Assembly (NCBI RefSeq): GCF_943193085.1
Contig: NZ_CALPCU010000006.1
Coordinates: 26,251-90,250, forward strand
Direction of reading: 5' to 3'
DNA length: 64,000 nt
Source of the DNA: Vermiculatibacterium agrestimuris
Lineage (GTDB): Bacteria > Bacillota > Clostridia > Oscillospirales > Oscillospiraceae
Part shown: piece by piece, positions 33,546 to 42,834 of the stretch
Position numbering within the stretch: position 1 is the stretch's first letter
Layout: every line of letters begins with the position of its first letter
Notes under the pieces: model-generated
Seen by the model: the letters and a program-made list of their open reading frames with translations, nothing else
Databases searched by the model: none
What the model was told of the DNA's origin: nothing
Made by a program: the position numbers and the translations under genes

Positions 33546-35588
33546 ATGACCTTTCAAGACCTGGGGCTCTGCCCTGAGCTCCTCTCCGCCCTGAAGGCGC
33601 TGGGCTATGAAAAGCCCTCCCCCATTCAGGAGAAAGCCATTCCCCCCGCCCTTAAAGGCCGGGATGTGCTGGGCTGTGCCCAGACCGGCACAGGAAAGAC
33701 CTGCGCCTTCGCCGCCCCCATCCTCCAGCAGCTCAAGCAGCGCCCGGGGAAGGGCCGGCCCATCCGCGCCCTCATCCTCACCCCCACCCGGGAGCTGGCC
33801 CTCCAGATCCAGGAGAGCTTTGAGCACTACGGGAAGAACCTCTCCCTGCGCTCCGCCGTCATTTTCGGCGGAGTGGGCCAGCAGCCCCAGGTGGATAAGC
33901 TGAAGGCCGGGGTGGATATCCTGGTGGCCACGCCGGGGCGGCTGGAGGATCTCCACAACCAGGGCTTTATCCACGTGGAAAACCTGGAGATCTTCGTGCT
34001 GGACGAGGCCGACCGGATGCTGGACATGGGCTTTATCCACGACGTGAAGAAGATCCTGACCTGGCTTCCCAAGAAGAAGCAGACCCTCTTCTTCTCCGCC
34101 ACCATGCCCCCGGAGGTGCAGGGCCTGGTGGATCAGCTCCTCACCGACCCGGTGAAGGTGGCGGTGGATCCGGTCTCCTCCCCGGTGGAGGCCATCGACC
34201 AGAAGCTTTACTACGTGGACAGGGGCAACAAGTCCAAGCTGCTGGCCATGCTGGTGAAGGGGCCGGAGGTGAAAAGCGCCCTCGTCTTCACCCGCACCAA
34301 GCACGGGGCCAACAAGGTGGCGGGGGATCTGCAAAAGGCGGGGGTGGCCTCGGCGGCCATCCATGGCAACAAGAGCCAGACCGCCCGCCAGCAGGCGCTG
34401 GCGGACTTTAAGACAGGGCGTGTCAAGGCCCTGGTGGCCACCGACATCGCCGCCCGGGGCATTGATATCGAGGAGCTGTCCCATGTGTTCAACTATAACC
34501 TGCCCGATGTGCCGGAGACCTACGTCCACCGTATCGGCCGCACCGGCCGGGCGGGCCACGGCGGCGCTGCCATCTCCTTCTGCGAGTTCGGGGAGAAGGA
34601 GCTTCTGGCCCCCATCGAAAAGCTCTTAAAAAAGCCCATCCCCGTGGTGGAGGGACATCCCTTCCCCATGGAGAACTTTGAGGCCCCCAAGCGGGATAAG
34701 CACGGCAAGATCGTCAACGCCGACGACGCAGAGGCCCGCCAGGCCGCCCGGGAGAGGAAGGCGAAGCGTGAGCATAGCTGCGCCCCGGCGGATGGACTGG
34801 AGCGAGGGCGAGCGACGCCCCCAAAGGGGGCAAAGACCAGCCCGAGTCGTAGGGAAGCCGCCGGGAAAAGCGCAGCCAATGCGAGCGTGACACCGCCACG
34901 TTCTCAGCAGTCCCAGCCCCCCCAGTCCCCGCAAGGAGGACGCGACATCCCTAAGGCTCCTTCGTCGCCAAGGGCTGTCCAGCCCCCGCAGGGGGGACGG
35001 CGCACGTCCCCGGCGCAGACGTCCGCCGCCGGGAAGCGGAAAGCCGCGGGCTACAAGCCCAGCAAGACTCTGGACGAGGCCCTTACCGCCGTGGCCCCCG
35101 GGGGAATGGCCGATGACCCGGCGAAGGCCGCCGCCTTCGCCGCCTGGATGGCGGAGGAGCAGGCCATCCAGGCCAGGTATTACCACGACGCCCTGGCGGG
35201 GGAGGAGGTCATGGACGCCACCGCCCGTCTTCTGGCCCCCAAGGGCAGCGGCCAGAAGCGGCAGACGCCGCCGGCCCGACCGGAGGCGTCCCCCAAGCGG
35301 GGACAGCGCCCTGCCGGCCCGTCTCCCAAGCAGGAAAAGCGGGCTGACAAGCCGCAGAAAAGCCGGCAGTCCGCCCCCAAGCGATCCAAGTCCGCCCAGC
35401 CCCCGAAGGACTCCCGCCCAGCGCCCAAGCGGCCCGCGCCGGCGCCCAAGCAGGGGGCCAGGAAGAACCGCTCCGACCGCCGGGGCCGGCCCATGGAGGT
35501 GACCCTCCGTCTGGGCAGCCAGAAGGATTCCACCGAGCAGCAGGGAAGTCTGATGCGCCCCTACTATTTCAATCCGGAAGAGGATTAA
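33546..35588 (+). CDS. DEAD-box RNA helicase with long basic tail
   Basis: This 680-residue protein has a standard two-domain helicase core (residues 1-375). Motifs are the Q motif at FQDLGLCPELL, AQTGTGKT, PTRELA, TPGRLED, LDEADRMLDMG, FSATMP, ARGIDIEEL and HRIGRTGRAG. The remaining 300 residues form a disordered, Lys/Arg/Pro-rich tail with several QPPQGGR-like repeats and GKRKAAGYKPSK. Similar basic tails in CshA/DeaD proteins bind RNA during ribosome assembly and cold adaptation. Part of the tail (34770-35030) is encoded by hairpin-rich DNA resembling the intergenic repeats. The ATG at 33546 (MTFQDLG) has AAGGA 10 bases upstream. Confidence 0.9.
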   Translation: MTFQDLGLCPELLSALKALGYEKPSPIQEKAIPPALKGRDVLGCAQTGTGKTCAFAAPILQQLKQRPGKGRPIRALILTPTRELALQIQESFEHYGKNLSLRSAVIFGGVGQQPQVDKLKAGVDILVATPGRLEDLHNQGFIHVENLEIFVLDEADRMLDMGFIHDVKKILTWLPKKKQTLFFSATMPPEVQGLVDQLLTDPVKVAVDPVSSPVEAIDQKLYYVDRGNKSKLLAMLVKGPEVKSALVFTRTKHGANKVAGDLQKAGVASAAIHGNKSQTARQQALADFKTGRVKALVATDIAARGIDIEELSHVFNYNLPDVPETYVHRIGRTGRAGHGGAAISFCEFGEKELLAPIEKLLKKPIPVVEGHPFPMENFEAPKRDKHGKIVNADDAEARQAARERKAKREHSCAPADGLERGRATPPKGAKTSPSRREAAGKSAANASVTPPRSQQSQPPQSPQGGRDIPKAPSSPRAVQPPQGGRRTSPAQTSAAGKRKAAGYKPSKTLDEALTAVAPGGMADDPAKAAAFAAWMAEEQAIQARYYHDALAGEEVMDATARLLAPKGSGQKRQTPPARPEASPKRGQRPAGPSPKQEKRADKPQKSRQSAPKRSKSAQPPKDSRPAPKRPAPAPKQGARKNRSDRRGRPMEVTLRLGSQKDSTEQQGSLMRPYYFNPEED

Positions 35589-35596
35589 AAAAGAGT

Positions 35597-35625
35597 CCCC
35601 GCCGTGTTACACGGCGGGGGCTTTC
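35597..35625. terminator. Bidirectional intrinsic terminator
   Basis: CCCCGCCGTG pairs perfectly with CACGGCGGGG across TTA. T-rich tracts follow on both strands (GCTTTCTTT on plus; ACTCTTTTTT on minus). It ends the convergent helicase and DegV genes. Confidence 0.9.
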
Positions 35626-35626
35626 T

Positions 35627-36466
35627 TTATTCCTTTACAAAATAGGCGATGCCTGTGGCCCCTGGGCCTGCATGGGTGCCCACCACACTGCCGATGGCCC
35701 CCTCCCGAATATCCATTCCGGGGATGAGGGGCTTGAAGAAGGCCTCGCACTCGGCCATGAGCTCCGGCGCGCCGGTGTGGGCGAAGGCCACGGGAAGGGA
35801 GGTGTCCACCGGCTCGGCCTCTATGCGCTTGGCCATCCACTGATAACCGCCCTTTCTCCCCCGGGATTTCCCGGCGGCCTCCACCACGCCGTCCCGGACG
35901 TTGAGGATGGGGGTCACCCCCAGCACGCCCCCCACCATGGCGGTGGCGGCGGAGATACGCCCGCCCATGCGCAGGTACTTCAGGGTCTCCACTACGGCAT
36001 AAAGCCGTAGGCGGGGGATCAGCGCCTCCAATCCGGAGACGATCTCTCGGGCGGTCTTGTGCTCGTCCCGGAGCCGGGCGGCCATCTCCACCAGCAGGCC
36101 CAGACCAAAGGTGACGGTGGTGGAGTCTATGATGTGCACCCGATCCGTGCCCAGGATCTGGGCGGCGATGACGGCGGACTGACAGGTGCCGGACAGCTGG
36201 GAGGAGAGGAAGACCCCTATGATCTCGTCCCCCTGCTCCACATAGGGCTTAAACCGCTCCACAAACTCCTCCGGGTTGGTCTGGGAGGTGTGGGGCAGCT
36301 CCTGGGCGGTGCGGAGGCGGGCGTAAAACGCCTCGTTGGTCAGGTCGATGCCGTCCCGAAAGCTCTCCTGCCCGAAGTGAACGGACAGAGGAACCACCTC
36401 TACGTCCAGCTCCTTCTGGCGCTGGAGGGAAAATTCGCAGGTACTGTCGCTGAAAATACGGATCAT
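35627..36466 (-). CDS. DegV-family (FakB-like) fatty acid-binding protein
   Basis: The 279-residue protein has the DegV fold: an N-terminal EDD domain starting MIRIFSDSTCEFSL, the ligand-binding HTSQTNPEEF near residue 59, LSSQLSGTCQSA near 87 and a C-terminal helical domain with KYLRMGGRISA. DegV proteins bind fatty acids, and the FakB members present them to FakA kinase. Its ATG overlaps the stop of the upstream MarR gene, so it is coupled to a FabT-like regulator, which supports a fatty-acid role. No FakA gene is in the window. Confidence 0.87.
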   Translation of the reverse strand: MIRIFSDSTCEFSLQRQKELDVEVVPLSVHFGQESFRDGIDLTNEAFYARLRTAQELPHTSQTNPEEFVERFKPYVEQGDEIIGVFLSSQLSGTCQSAVIAAQILGTDRVHIIDSTTVTFGLGLLVEMAARLRDEHKTAREIVSGLEALIPRLRLYAVVETLKYLRMGGRISAATAMVGGVLGVTPILNVRDGVVEAAGKSRGRKGGYQWMAKRIEAEPVDTSLPVAFAHTGAPELMAECEAFFKPLIPGMDIREGAIGSVVGTHAGPGATGIAYFVKE

Positions 36467-36939
36467 GAGAACGTCTCCTTTTTGGAATAATTGGCCCGGA
36501 AAAAGCCGGTGAGGCCCTGGAGGGCGGAGACCAGGGTCTGGGCCTCCTCATCGCTGAGCTGAGACAGGGCCCGGTCTACCATGTCGGCGTGGAACCGGGC
36601 GTGGGCGGCGGTGGAGAGCCGGGCCTTCTCTGTGGGGAAGATGCGCACCGCCCGGCGGTCGCTCTCGTCCCGGCGGCGCTCCAGATAGCCCTTCTTCTCC
36701 AACTGGTTGAGGGCCGTGGTGAGGGTTCCCGCCGTCACCCCCTGGGCGGCGGCGATGGCGGTGGCCCGGTTATCCCGGCCCTCGTCCACCGCCCGGCACA
36801 CCTGGTCGATGAGGTGAAGCTCCCGCAGGGACAAGTCCCCACACTCCGGAGCCAGGCAATCCTCCTCCACCCGCAGGATCTCGTCAAAGACCTCCACCAA
36901 AAAGCGGTTGCAGGTCTCTCTTTTGTTCTCCACAGCCAT
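36463..36939 (-). CDS. MarR-family regulator, FabT-like
   Basis: This 158-residue winged-helix protein has the MarR recognition helix AAAQGVTAGTLTTALNQLEKKGYL (residues about 65-88) and the wing RRRDESDRRAVRIFPT. FabT, the MarR-type repressor of fatty-acid synthesis in Streptococci, has the same size. Two sites fitting the FabT palindrome TTTGA-N3-TCAA flank its own promoter, so it likely represses itself and the coupled DegV gene. Whether it also controls fab genes cannot be seen here. Confidence 0.85.
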   Translation of the reverse strand: MAVENKRETCNRFLVEVFDEILRVEEDCLAPECGDLSLRELHLIDQVCRAVDEGRDNRATAIAAAQGVTAGTLTTALNQLEKKGYLERRRDESDRRAVRIFPTEKARLSTAAHARFHADMVDRALSQLSDEEAQTLVSALQGLTGFFRANYSKKETFS

Positions 36940-36984
36940 TCCTCCCCGTCTCCACTCCGGGATATTTCTTTGAAAGACAAATTA

Positions 36985-37035
36985 TTTGAATATCAAAGTG
37001 ACTGCAGTATACACGGAATTGCTTTGATTGTCAAG
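36985..37035 (-). promoter_or_regulatory. MarR-degV promoter with two FabT-like operators
   Basis: On the minus strand TTGACA (37034-37029) and TATACT (37011-37006) lie 17 bp apart. One palindromic box (37023-37035, TTTGATTGTCAAG) covers the -35 and a second (36985-36997, TTTGAATATCAAA, perfect) covers about +2 to +14. Such placement fits direct repression by the encoded MarR protein. Confidence 0.82.
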
Positions 37036-37052
37036 ATAAATTTTCGAAGAGA

Positions 37053-37086
37053 CAAAAAAGCCGCCGGGAGATTTCTCCCGGCGGCT
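37053..37086 (-). terminator. Intrinsic terminator of aspS
   Basis: AGCCGCCGGGAG pairs perfectly with CTCCCGGCGGCT across ATTT; on the minus strand it is followed by TTTTTTG. Confidence 0.9.
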
Positions 37087-37103
37087 AATGGGTCGTGATG
37101 GGG

Positions 37104-38894
37104 TTATTCCTCTTCCTCCGCCGTGATGGCGATGTGCAGCTCGTCCAGCTGGGTCTGGGTCACCTTGCTGGGGGCGTCCATCATCAGATCCTGGGCGTTT
37201 TTGTTCATGGGGAAGGGGATGATCTCCCGGATGGAGTCCTCCCCGGCCAGCAGCATCACCATCCGGTCCACTCCCGGGGCGATGCCCGCGTGGGGGGGCG
37301 CGCCGTAGGTGAAGGCGTTATACATGGCGGGGAACTTGGCCTTCACGTCGTCCTCGCCCAGGCCCACCAGACGGAAGGCCTCCACCATGATCTCCGGATC
37401 GTGGTTCCGCACGGCGCCGGAGGACAGCTCCACGCCGTTACACACCAGGTCGTACTGGTCGGCGGTGATGGTGAGGGGGTCGATCTCGCCCCGGGCTGCT
37501 TTGTCCAGGGCCTCCAGGCCGCCGGAGGGCATGGAGAAGGGGTTGTGGCAGAACTCCAGCTCGCCGGACTCCTCCCCGATCTCGTACATGGGGAAGTCCA
37601 CGATCCAGCAGAAGGCGTACTGCTCCTTTTTGAAGTGGTTGGGGCAGAATGCGCCCAGGGTCTTCACCAGCACGCCGGCGGTCTTCTGGGCGGCGCCCAG
37701 CTTCCCGGCGGACAGGCCCACGAAGGTATTGGGCTTCAGGCCCAGAGCGTCAATGATGGCCTGCTTGTTCTCCTGGACGAACTTGGAGATGCCGCCCACC
37801 AGCTCGCCGTTTTCGTCCATGCGGAACCAGTAAGCCTTGCTGCCCGCCTGCACCTCCACGTCGGCGCACAGCTTGTCGATCTGCTTCCGGGTGCCCTCAA
37901 AGTCGGAGACCACCACCGCCTTGACGGTGTTGCCGGCAAAGGGCTCGAAGCCGCACTCAGCGAGCAGCCCGGTGGCGTCGGCGACGGTGAGGTCGATGCG
38001 CAGGTCGGGCTTGTCGGTGCCGTAGGTCTCCATGGCCTCCCGGTAGGGGATGCGCAGGAAGGGGGCGGGGGAGGCGGTATCGTACTTGCCGTACTTGGCA
38101 AAGATGGGGGGCAGCACGTCCTCCAGCACGGCGAACACGTCCTCCTGGCTGGCAAAGGCCATCTCCATGTCCAGCTGGTAGAACTCGCCGGGGGAGCGGT
38201 CTCCCCGGGCGTCCTCGTCCCGGAAGCAGGGGGCGATCTGGAAGTACTTGTCGAAGCCGGAGGCCATGAGCAGCTGCTTGAACTGCTGGGGGGCCTGGGG
38301 CAGGGCGTAGAACTTGCCCGGGTGCTTCCGGGAGGGCACCAGATAGTCTCTTGCTCCCTCGGGGGAGGAGGCGGTGAGGATGGGGGTGGTGATCTCCATG
38401 AATCCGTGGTCGATCATAGAAGCGCGCAGGGCGGCGATGACCTGGGAGCGGAGGATGATGTTTTTCTTCACCTCGGGGTTGCGCAGGTCAAGATAGCGGT
38501 GCTTGAGCCGGATGGCCTCATCGGCCTCCCGGCTGCGGCTGACCTGGAAGGGCAGCTCGTTGTGGCGGCATTTGCCCAGGACGGTGAGGGCGGAGGGCAC
38601 CACCTCAATGTCGCCGGTGGGCAGCTTGGGATTTTTGCTGTCCCGCTCCCGGACAAGGCCGGTGACCTGGACGGTGGACTCCTTGTTGAGGGCCTTGAAG
38701 GCCTTCACCATGTCCTCGGTCTCGCACACCACCTGGGTGACCCCGTAAAAGTCCCGGAGGACAGCGAAGCCCAGGCCCGCGCCCACCTCCCGGAAGTTCT
38801 CCAGGAAGCCGGAGAGGGTGACGGTCTGGCCGACCTGTTCCATGCGGAGCTCTCCGCAGTTGTGGGAACGGTAGGCTGTTTTGCACTGATCCAT
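37104..38894 (-). CDS. aspS: Aspartyl-tRNA synthetase
   Basis: The 596-residue class II synthetase has an N-terminal OB fold for the anticodon (LSGFLENFREVGAGLGFAVLRDF), motif 2 in KFYALPQAPQQFKQLLMASGFDKYFQIAPCFRDED (split by the FQIAPCFRDED core), the bacterial GAD insertion domain and motif 3 in GIAPGVDRMVMLL. The bacterial-type length fits AspRS. The frame is open 40 codons upstream, but MDQCKTAYRSHNCGEL with GGAG before it is the best start. Whether it also charges tRNA-Asn cannot be judged here. Confidence 0.95.
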   Translation of the reverse strand: MDQCKTAYRSHNCGELRMEQVGQTVTLSGFLENFREVGAGLGFAVLRDFYGVTQVVCETEDMVKAFKALNKESTVQVTGLVRERDSKNPKLPTGDIEVVPSALTVLGKCRHNELPFQVSRSREADEAIRLKHRYLDLRNPEVKKNIILRSQVIAALRASMIDHGFMEITTPILTASSPEGARDYLVPSRKHPGKFYALPQAPQQFKQLLMASGFDKYFQIAPCFRDEDARGDRSPGEFYQLDMEMAFASQEDVFAVLEDVLPPIFAKYGKYDTASPAPFLRIPYREAMETYGTDKPDLRIDLTVADATGLLAECGFEPFAGNTVKAVVVSDFEGTRKQIDKLCADVEVQAGSKAYWFRMDENGELVGGISKFVQENKQAIIDALGLKPNTFVGLSAGKLGAAQKTAGVLVKTLGAFCPNHFKKEQYAFCWIVDFPMYEIGEESGELEFCHNPFSMPSGGLEALDKAARGEIDPLTITADQYDLVCNGVELSSGAVRNHDPEIMVEAFRLVGLGEDDVKAKFPAMYNAFTYGAPPHAGIAPGVDRMVMLLAGEDSIREIIPFPMNKNAQDLMMDAPSKVTQTQLDELHIAITAEEEE

Positions 38895-38958
38895 GAAAAT
38901 CAACTCCAGTTCGTAATGTTTCTTTTGTATATAACGAAATGTATTGTATTTCGGGGGC

Positions 38959-40395
38959 TTACTGCAGGGTCGCCAGGAAGGCGTTGTAAAGGGCGGGGAT
39001 GTCAATGGCGGCAATGGCGGTCTCGTCCATGGTCACCTGGGCCTGCTGGGCCAGGGAGGTGAGAAGCTGATCCAGCACCTCCTGCCGGAGGGCGGCGATG
39101 AGGTCGGGGTGCCCCGCCGGATCCAACCGCCAGATGATGTGGTAGCCGAACTGGGACTGTACCGGCTCCTTGGAGTACTCCCCGATGGCCAGGGCCTGGG
39201 TGCCCTTTTCAAACTCGGGGACCATCTCCCCGGAGGAAAAGAGGTAGCCGTCCGGGTTCTGGGCCATGCCGGGATCCTGACCGAAGACCTGGAGCAGGGC
39301 GTCAAACTGGTCCAGGGTGGGCACCGCCTCCAGCCCGTCCAGCACCGCCTGGGCAGTGTCCGGGTCGGGGCAGAGGATATGCTTGGCCCGCAGGAGCCCG
39401 TACTGCTTGGCATAGGTCTGGAGGGTCTCCTGGGAGGGGTTGGGGGTGAGCTGCTGAGCCAGCTGATCCATGGGGCAGCCCAGCTCCTCGGCCACGGCCT
39501 CCGCCAGGGTCTGATAGACCGCCTCGGTCTGGGCGGCGGAGAGGATATAGGGGGCGGGGGCGCCTATGTTATAGGTCTGGTTCCAGTCCAGCCTCTGGCC
39601 GGAGCTGGCGGAGAGCTGGTAATCCATGTCGTAGGCGATCATGCAGATCATATGCTCCAGAAGTTCCCGGCTGACGCTCCTGCCGTTCACCGTCATCACC
39701 GTGTCCGCCCCCGGGGTGGACACGGTGGGCGCCTTCTGGGGAATGAAGGGCTGACGCAGAGCGGGGTCGGTGATCCGGGCCACCATGGCGGCCACCTCAG
39801 CGCGCTGAAGGCCCCGGTCGCCGCTGAAGGTGCCGTACCTGTCCGTCCCGGTGAGGATACCGGCGTTGTAGAAGGCCAGCAGGCTTGGGTCGCTGGTGTC
39901 GGGCAGGGCGGTGATGGCGTTGATGGGGGCAAGCTCACTGGCGGGAGTCACCGCAGCGAGCAGGTCAAAAAACTCCTGCCGGGTGGCGGTCTTCGTGGGC
40001 TCGGGCACGGCCACCGCGTTGGAGGTCAGATAGCTCACATACTGCTGGTACCAGGGCAGCTTCTCCCCGGGGGCGGGAGTGACGCCGGGGATGGCCTGGC
40101 CGGTAAAGCTCTCCCGCAGCCGGGCGGCAATGGCGGCACACTCGGCCACCGTCATGGTGCCCTGAGGGGAGAAGCGATCTGTTCCGGTGCCCTTCATCAG
40201 CCCCGTCTCATAGCATTGCCTCACTGCGGAGGAGTACCAGGCGCTCTCAGAGACGTCTCCAAACCCGGCGTAGGTATTCACCGCCGGAAAGCTTCCCGCG
40301 GCCAGGGCGGGGGTGACCAGCAGGGTCAGAGCCAGGGCGAACGACAGCAGCCTCAGGGCCGATTTTTCCCGTGTGCGCAAAAGACCATCTCCCAT
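38959..40395 (-). CDS. Secreted SLH-domain parvulin-type foldase
   Basis: This 478-residue exported protein has a signal peptide (LLSFALALTLLVTPALA). Two S-layer homology stretches follow (FGDVSESAWYSSAVRQCYETGL near residue 45 and FYNAGILTGTDRYGTFSGD near 170). A C-terminal PpiC/parvulin prolyl isomerase domain runs from about residue 335 (RAKHILCPDPDTAQAVL through SQFGYHIIWRLD). It resembles SurA/PrsA foldases, but the SLH repeats would hold it to cell-wall polymer. It may help fold the other SLH proteins encoded nearby. The combination of SLH and parvulin is unusual. Confidence 0.85.
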   Translation of the reverse strand: MGDGLLRTREKSALRLLSFALALTLLVTPALAAGSFPAVNTYAGFGDVSESAWYSSAVRQCYETGLMKGTGTDRFSPQGTMTVAECAAIAARLRESFTGQAIPGVTPAPGEKLPWYQQYVSYLTSNAVAVPEPTKTATRQEFFDLLAAVTPASELAPINAITALPDTSDPSLLAFYNAGILTGTDRYGTFSGDRGLQRAEVAAMVARITDPALRQPFIPQKAPTVSTPGADTVMTVNGRSVSRELLEHMICMIAYDMDYQLSASSGQRLDWNQTYNIGAPAPYILSAAQTEAVYQTLAEAVAEELGCPMDQLAQQLTPNPSQETLQTYAKQYGLLRAKHILCPDPDTAQAVLDGLEAVPTLDQFDALLQVFGQDPGMAQNPDGYLFSSGEMVPEFEKGTQALAIGEYSKEPVQSQFGYHIIWRLDPAGHPDLIAALRQEVLDQLLTSLAQQAQVTMDETAIAAIDIPALYNAFLATLQ

Positions 40396-40406
40396 TTGTA
40401 ATTTAT

Positions 40407-41414
40407 TTATGCCTCTGCACCCGCGGTGTAGTCGGGCGCCAGAGTTTCTCCCAGCAGATCGATCAGCCGGGAATAGTAGACCTGATAGTCAAAGTCCTTG
40501 TAAAGTTCGCCCCCCTGCTCTGCCGTGACCCCCAGAGCCGACAAGGTATCTTCCTTTACGTGTTCCAGGACGGTTTTCCCGTCCCCGGTCTCGGCGTGCC
40601 AGTTGAAGCCGTCCCCCAGGGCGGCCTCCCACTGGGCGATACTGTGGTTGACGGCGGTGAGGAACTCCTCGGAGGTGACCCCCACCAGCACCACCGCCCC
40701 GGAGGACAGGTAGGCCGCCTCCAGGGCCAGCTTCATGCGGTAGTCGGGAGACTGCAAGGGATCGCCGGGGACGAAGGTCTGCCGCAGCTCAGGCCGGGCG
40801 ATGCGGGAGACCATGGCGGCCGCCTCGGCTCGGGTGAGGGATCGGCCGCCGGCAAAGGTACCCAGCTTGTCCACCCCGGTGAGGATGCCGGCGTTATAGA
40901 ACTTCAATACCACCTCGCTGTCCTCGTCGGGCAGGAGGGTGATGGAGTTGATGGCGGTCAGCACGTCGGCGTCCTCTGGGATGGCGGCGTTCAAAAGATG
41001 GAGGAACTGCCACCGGGAACACTCCTCCTCTATATGGGCCAGAGTGGGGGTGAGGGTGGGGTCGGCGTCGCGCATATAATCGGCATATTTGGCCCACCAG
41101 GGCGGAGGGCTGACCACGTATTTCGAGGGGTCTGCCTCTGGAATGGCCTGCCCGGTGAGGGCCTCCCGCATCCGGGCGGCGATGGCGGTGCACTCGGCCA
41201 CAGTGAGCACCTTCCCCGGCTCAAAGCCCTTGTTGGTGCCCGTCATCAGGCCGGTCTCATAGCACAGCTTGGCGTTGTCGTAAAACCAGTCGGTCGCCGC
41301 CACGTCGGCGTAGCCGGGGTAGACGTTAACAGCGGGAAACGTCTCCTCTCCGGCCGCCAGGGTGGGGGTGAGAAGCAGCGCCGCGGAGAGGAAAAGGGCA
41401 GTCAGGCGTTTCAT
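40407..41414 (-). CDS. SLH-domain surface protein
   Basis: The 335-residue product has a signal peptide (MKRLTALFLSAALLLTPTLA) and two SLH segments (YADVAATDWFYDNAKLCYETGL and FYNAGILTGVDKLGTFAGG...LTRAEAAAMV), then about 120 C-terminal residues of unknown type. It is a paralog of the SLH-parvulin protein encoded 11 bp downstream but lacks the isomerase domain. GGAGG lies 8 bases before the ATG at 41414; a TTG five codons earlier overlaps that site. It is probably wall-bound. Confidence 0.8.
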   Translation of the reverse strand: MKRLTALFLSAALLLTPTLAAGEETFPAVNVYPGYADVAATDWFYDNAKLCYETGLMTGTNKGFEPGKVLTVAECTAIAARMREALTGQAIPEADPSKYVVSPPPWWAKYADYMRDADPTLTPTLAHIEEECSRWQFLHLLNAAIPEDADVLTAINSITLLPDEDSEVVLKFYNAGILTGVDKLGTFAGGRSLTRAEAAAMVSRIARPELRQTFVPGDPLQSPDYRMKLALEAAYLSSGAVVLVGVTSEEFLTAVNHSIAQWEAALGDGFNWHAETGDGKTVLEHVKEDTLSALGVTAEQGGELYKDFDYQVYYSRLIDLLGETLAPDYTAGAEA

Positions 41415-41471
41415 AGAAGGAACCTCCAAAATCAGAATGTTTTTTAGACGGACTGAAAGAGGAAAGGTTCC

Positions 41472-42815
41472 TTATTCTTTGACCGGCGCACCCTGATTTC
41501 TGCCCTCCACCCGCTGCCGGAGCCAGCCGGGGGCCTTGGCCAGGGGCACCTGCACCTGATCGCCGGAGGTCATGTCCTTCAAAGACACCACGCCGCCTGC
41601 CACCTCATCCTCTCCCAGGAAAGCCACAAAGGGGACTGCGATGCGGTCAGCGTAATTCATCTTGGCCTTAAATTTCTTCGGCTCTGTATAGAGCTGGGCC
41701 TTGACCCCCACGCCCCGGCAGGCGGTGGCAAAGGCAATGGCGGGGGAGAGGGCTTCGGTCATGGGCAGGATGAGCACATCTGCCGGGGCGGTGGGCAGGT
41801 CGCTGTTGAGCAGCCCCTGCTCCTCCAGCACGTAGAACAGCCGGGTCAATCCGATGGAAATGCCAACTCCGGGAAGTTGTTTTTCGGTATAATATTCCGC
41901 TAAGTTATCATACCGCCCGCCGGAGCACACCGACCCCACCTCCGGGTGATCCAGCAGTACGGTCTCGTAGACGGTGCCGGTGTAGTAGTCCAGGCCCCGG
42001 GCGATGGTCAGGTCGATGGCAAAGTGATCCTGGGGCACCCCAAAGTCCCCCAGATACTTTACCACCGTCTCCAGCTCGGAAAGGCCCGTGTCCAGCATCT
42101 CGTTTTTCCCCTGGTAGGCCCGGAGGGCGGCCAGCGGAGCGTCGGCCTGGATGACGGAGAGAAGCTCCCCGGCGGTGGGGGGGGGAACGGCAAAGTCCTC
42201 TGTGAGGATGGCCTTCACCTTCTCCGGGCCGATTTTCTCCAGCTTGTCGATGGTGCGCATCACGTCCCCGGCCTGTTCGGAGAGTCCCAGGGCGGCAAAG
42301 AGGCCGTTGAGGATCTTCCGGTTGTTGATGCGGATGCGGAACCTGTTCAGGCCCAGGGCGGTGAAGGTCTGGTAGATGATGGCGGGGATCTCCGCCTCGT
42401 TGATGATGTCCAGCTTTCCGTCTCCGATGACGTCGATGTCTGCCTGATAGAACTCCCGGAACCGGCCCCGCTGAGCCCGCTCGCCCCGGTAGACCTTGCC
42501 GATCTGATACCGGCGGAAGGGGAAGGACAGCTCGTTGTAGTGCAGGGCCACGTACTTGGCCAGGGGCACCGTCAGGTCAAAGCGGAGGGACAGGTCGCTG
42601 TCCCCCTTGGTAAAGCGGTAGATCTGCTTCTCCGTCTCGCCGCCGGCCTTGGCCAAAAGCACCTCGCTGGACTCGATGACGGGGGTGTCCAGGCCGGTGA
42701 AGCCGTAGAGGGCGTAAGTCTTTTCCAAGATCTCCCGTATCCGGTCAAACTGTTTCTGCCTGGCGGGGAGCAGCTCCATAAAGCCGGAGAGGGTACGGGG
42801 TTTGATCCGTTCCAT
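41472..42815 (-). CDS. hisS: Histidyl-tRNA synthetase
   Basis: This 447-residue class II synthetase starts MERIKPRTLSGFMELLP. The histidine-specific motifs are present as RGLDYYTGTVYE near residue 260, SGGRYDNLAEYY near 285, and motif 2 YQIGKVYRGERAQRGRFREFYQ (YRGERAQRGRFREF core). AAGGAAG is 8 bases before the ATG; seven further upstream codons in frame are not preferred. A promoter and an intrinsic terminator both lie in the 140 bp before the gene, suggesting attenuation. Confidence 0.95.
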   Translation of the reverse strand: MERIKPRTLSGFMELLPARQKQFDRIREILEKTYALYGFTGLDTPVIESSEVLLAKAGGETEKQIYRFTKGDSDLSLRFDLTVPLAKYVALHYNELSFPFRRYQIGKVYRGERAQRGRFREFYQADIDVIGDGKLDIINEAEIPAIIYQTFTALGLNRFRIRINNRKILNGLFAALGLSEQAGDVMRTIDKLEKIGPEKVKAILTEDFAVPPPTAGELLSVIQADAPLAALRAYQGKNEMLDTGLSELETVVKYLGDFGVPQDHFAIDLTIARGLDYYTGTVYETVLLDHPEVGSVCSGGRYDNLAEYYTEKQLPGVGISIGLTRLFYVLEEQGLLNSDLPTAPADVLILPMTEALSPAIAFATACRGVGVKAQLYTEPKKFKAKMNYADRIAVPFVAFLGEDEVAGGVVSLKDMTSGDQVQVPLAKAPGWLRQRVEGRNQGAPVKE

Positions 42816-42834
42816 GGCACATCTTCCTTTCAAC

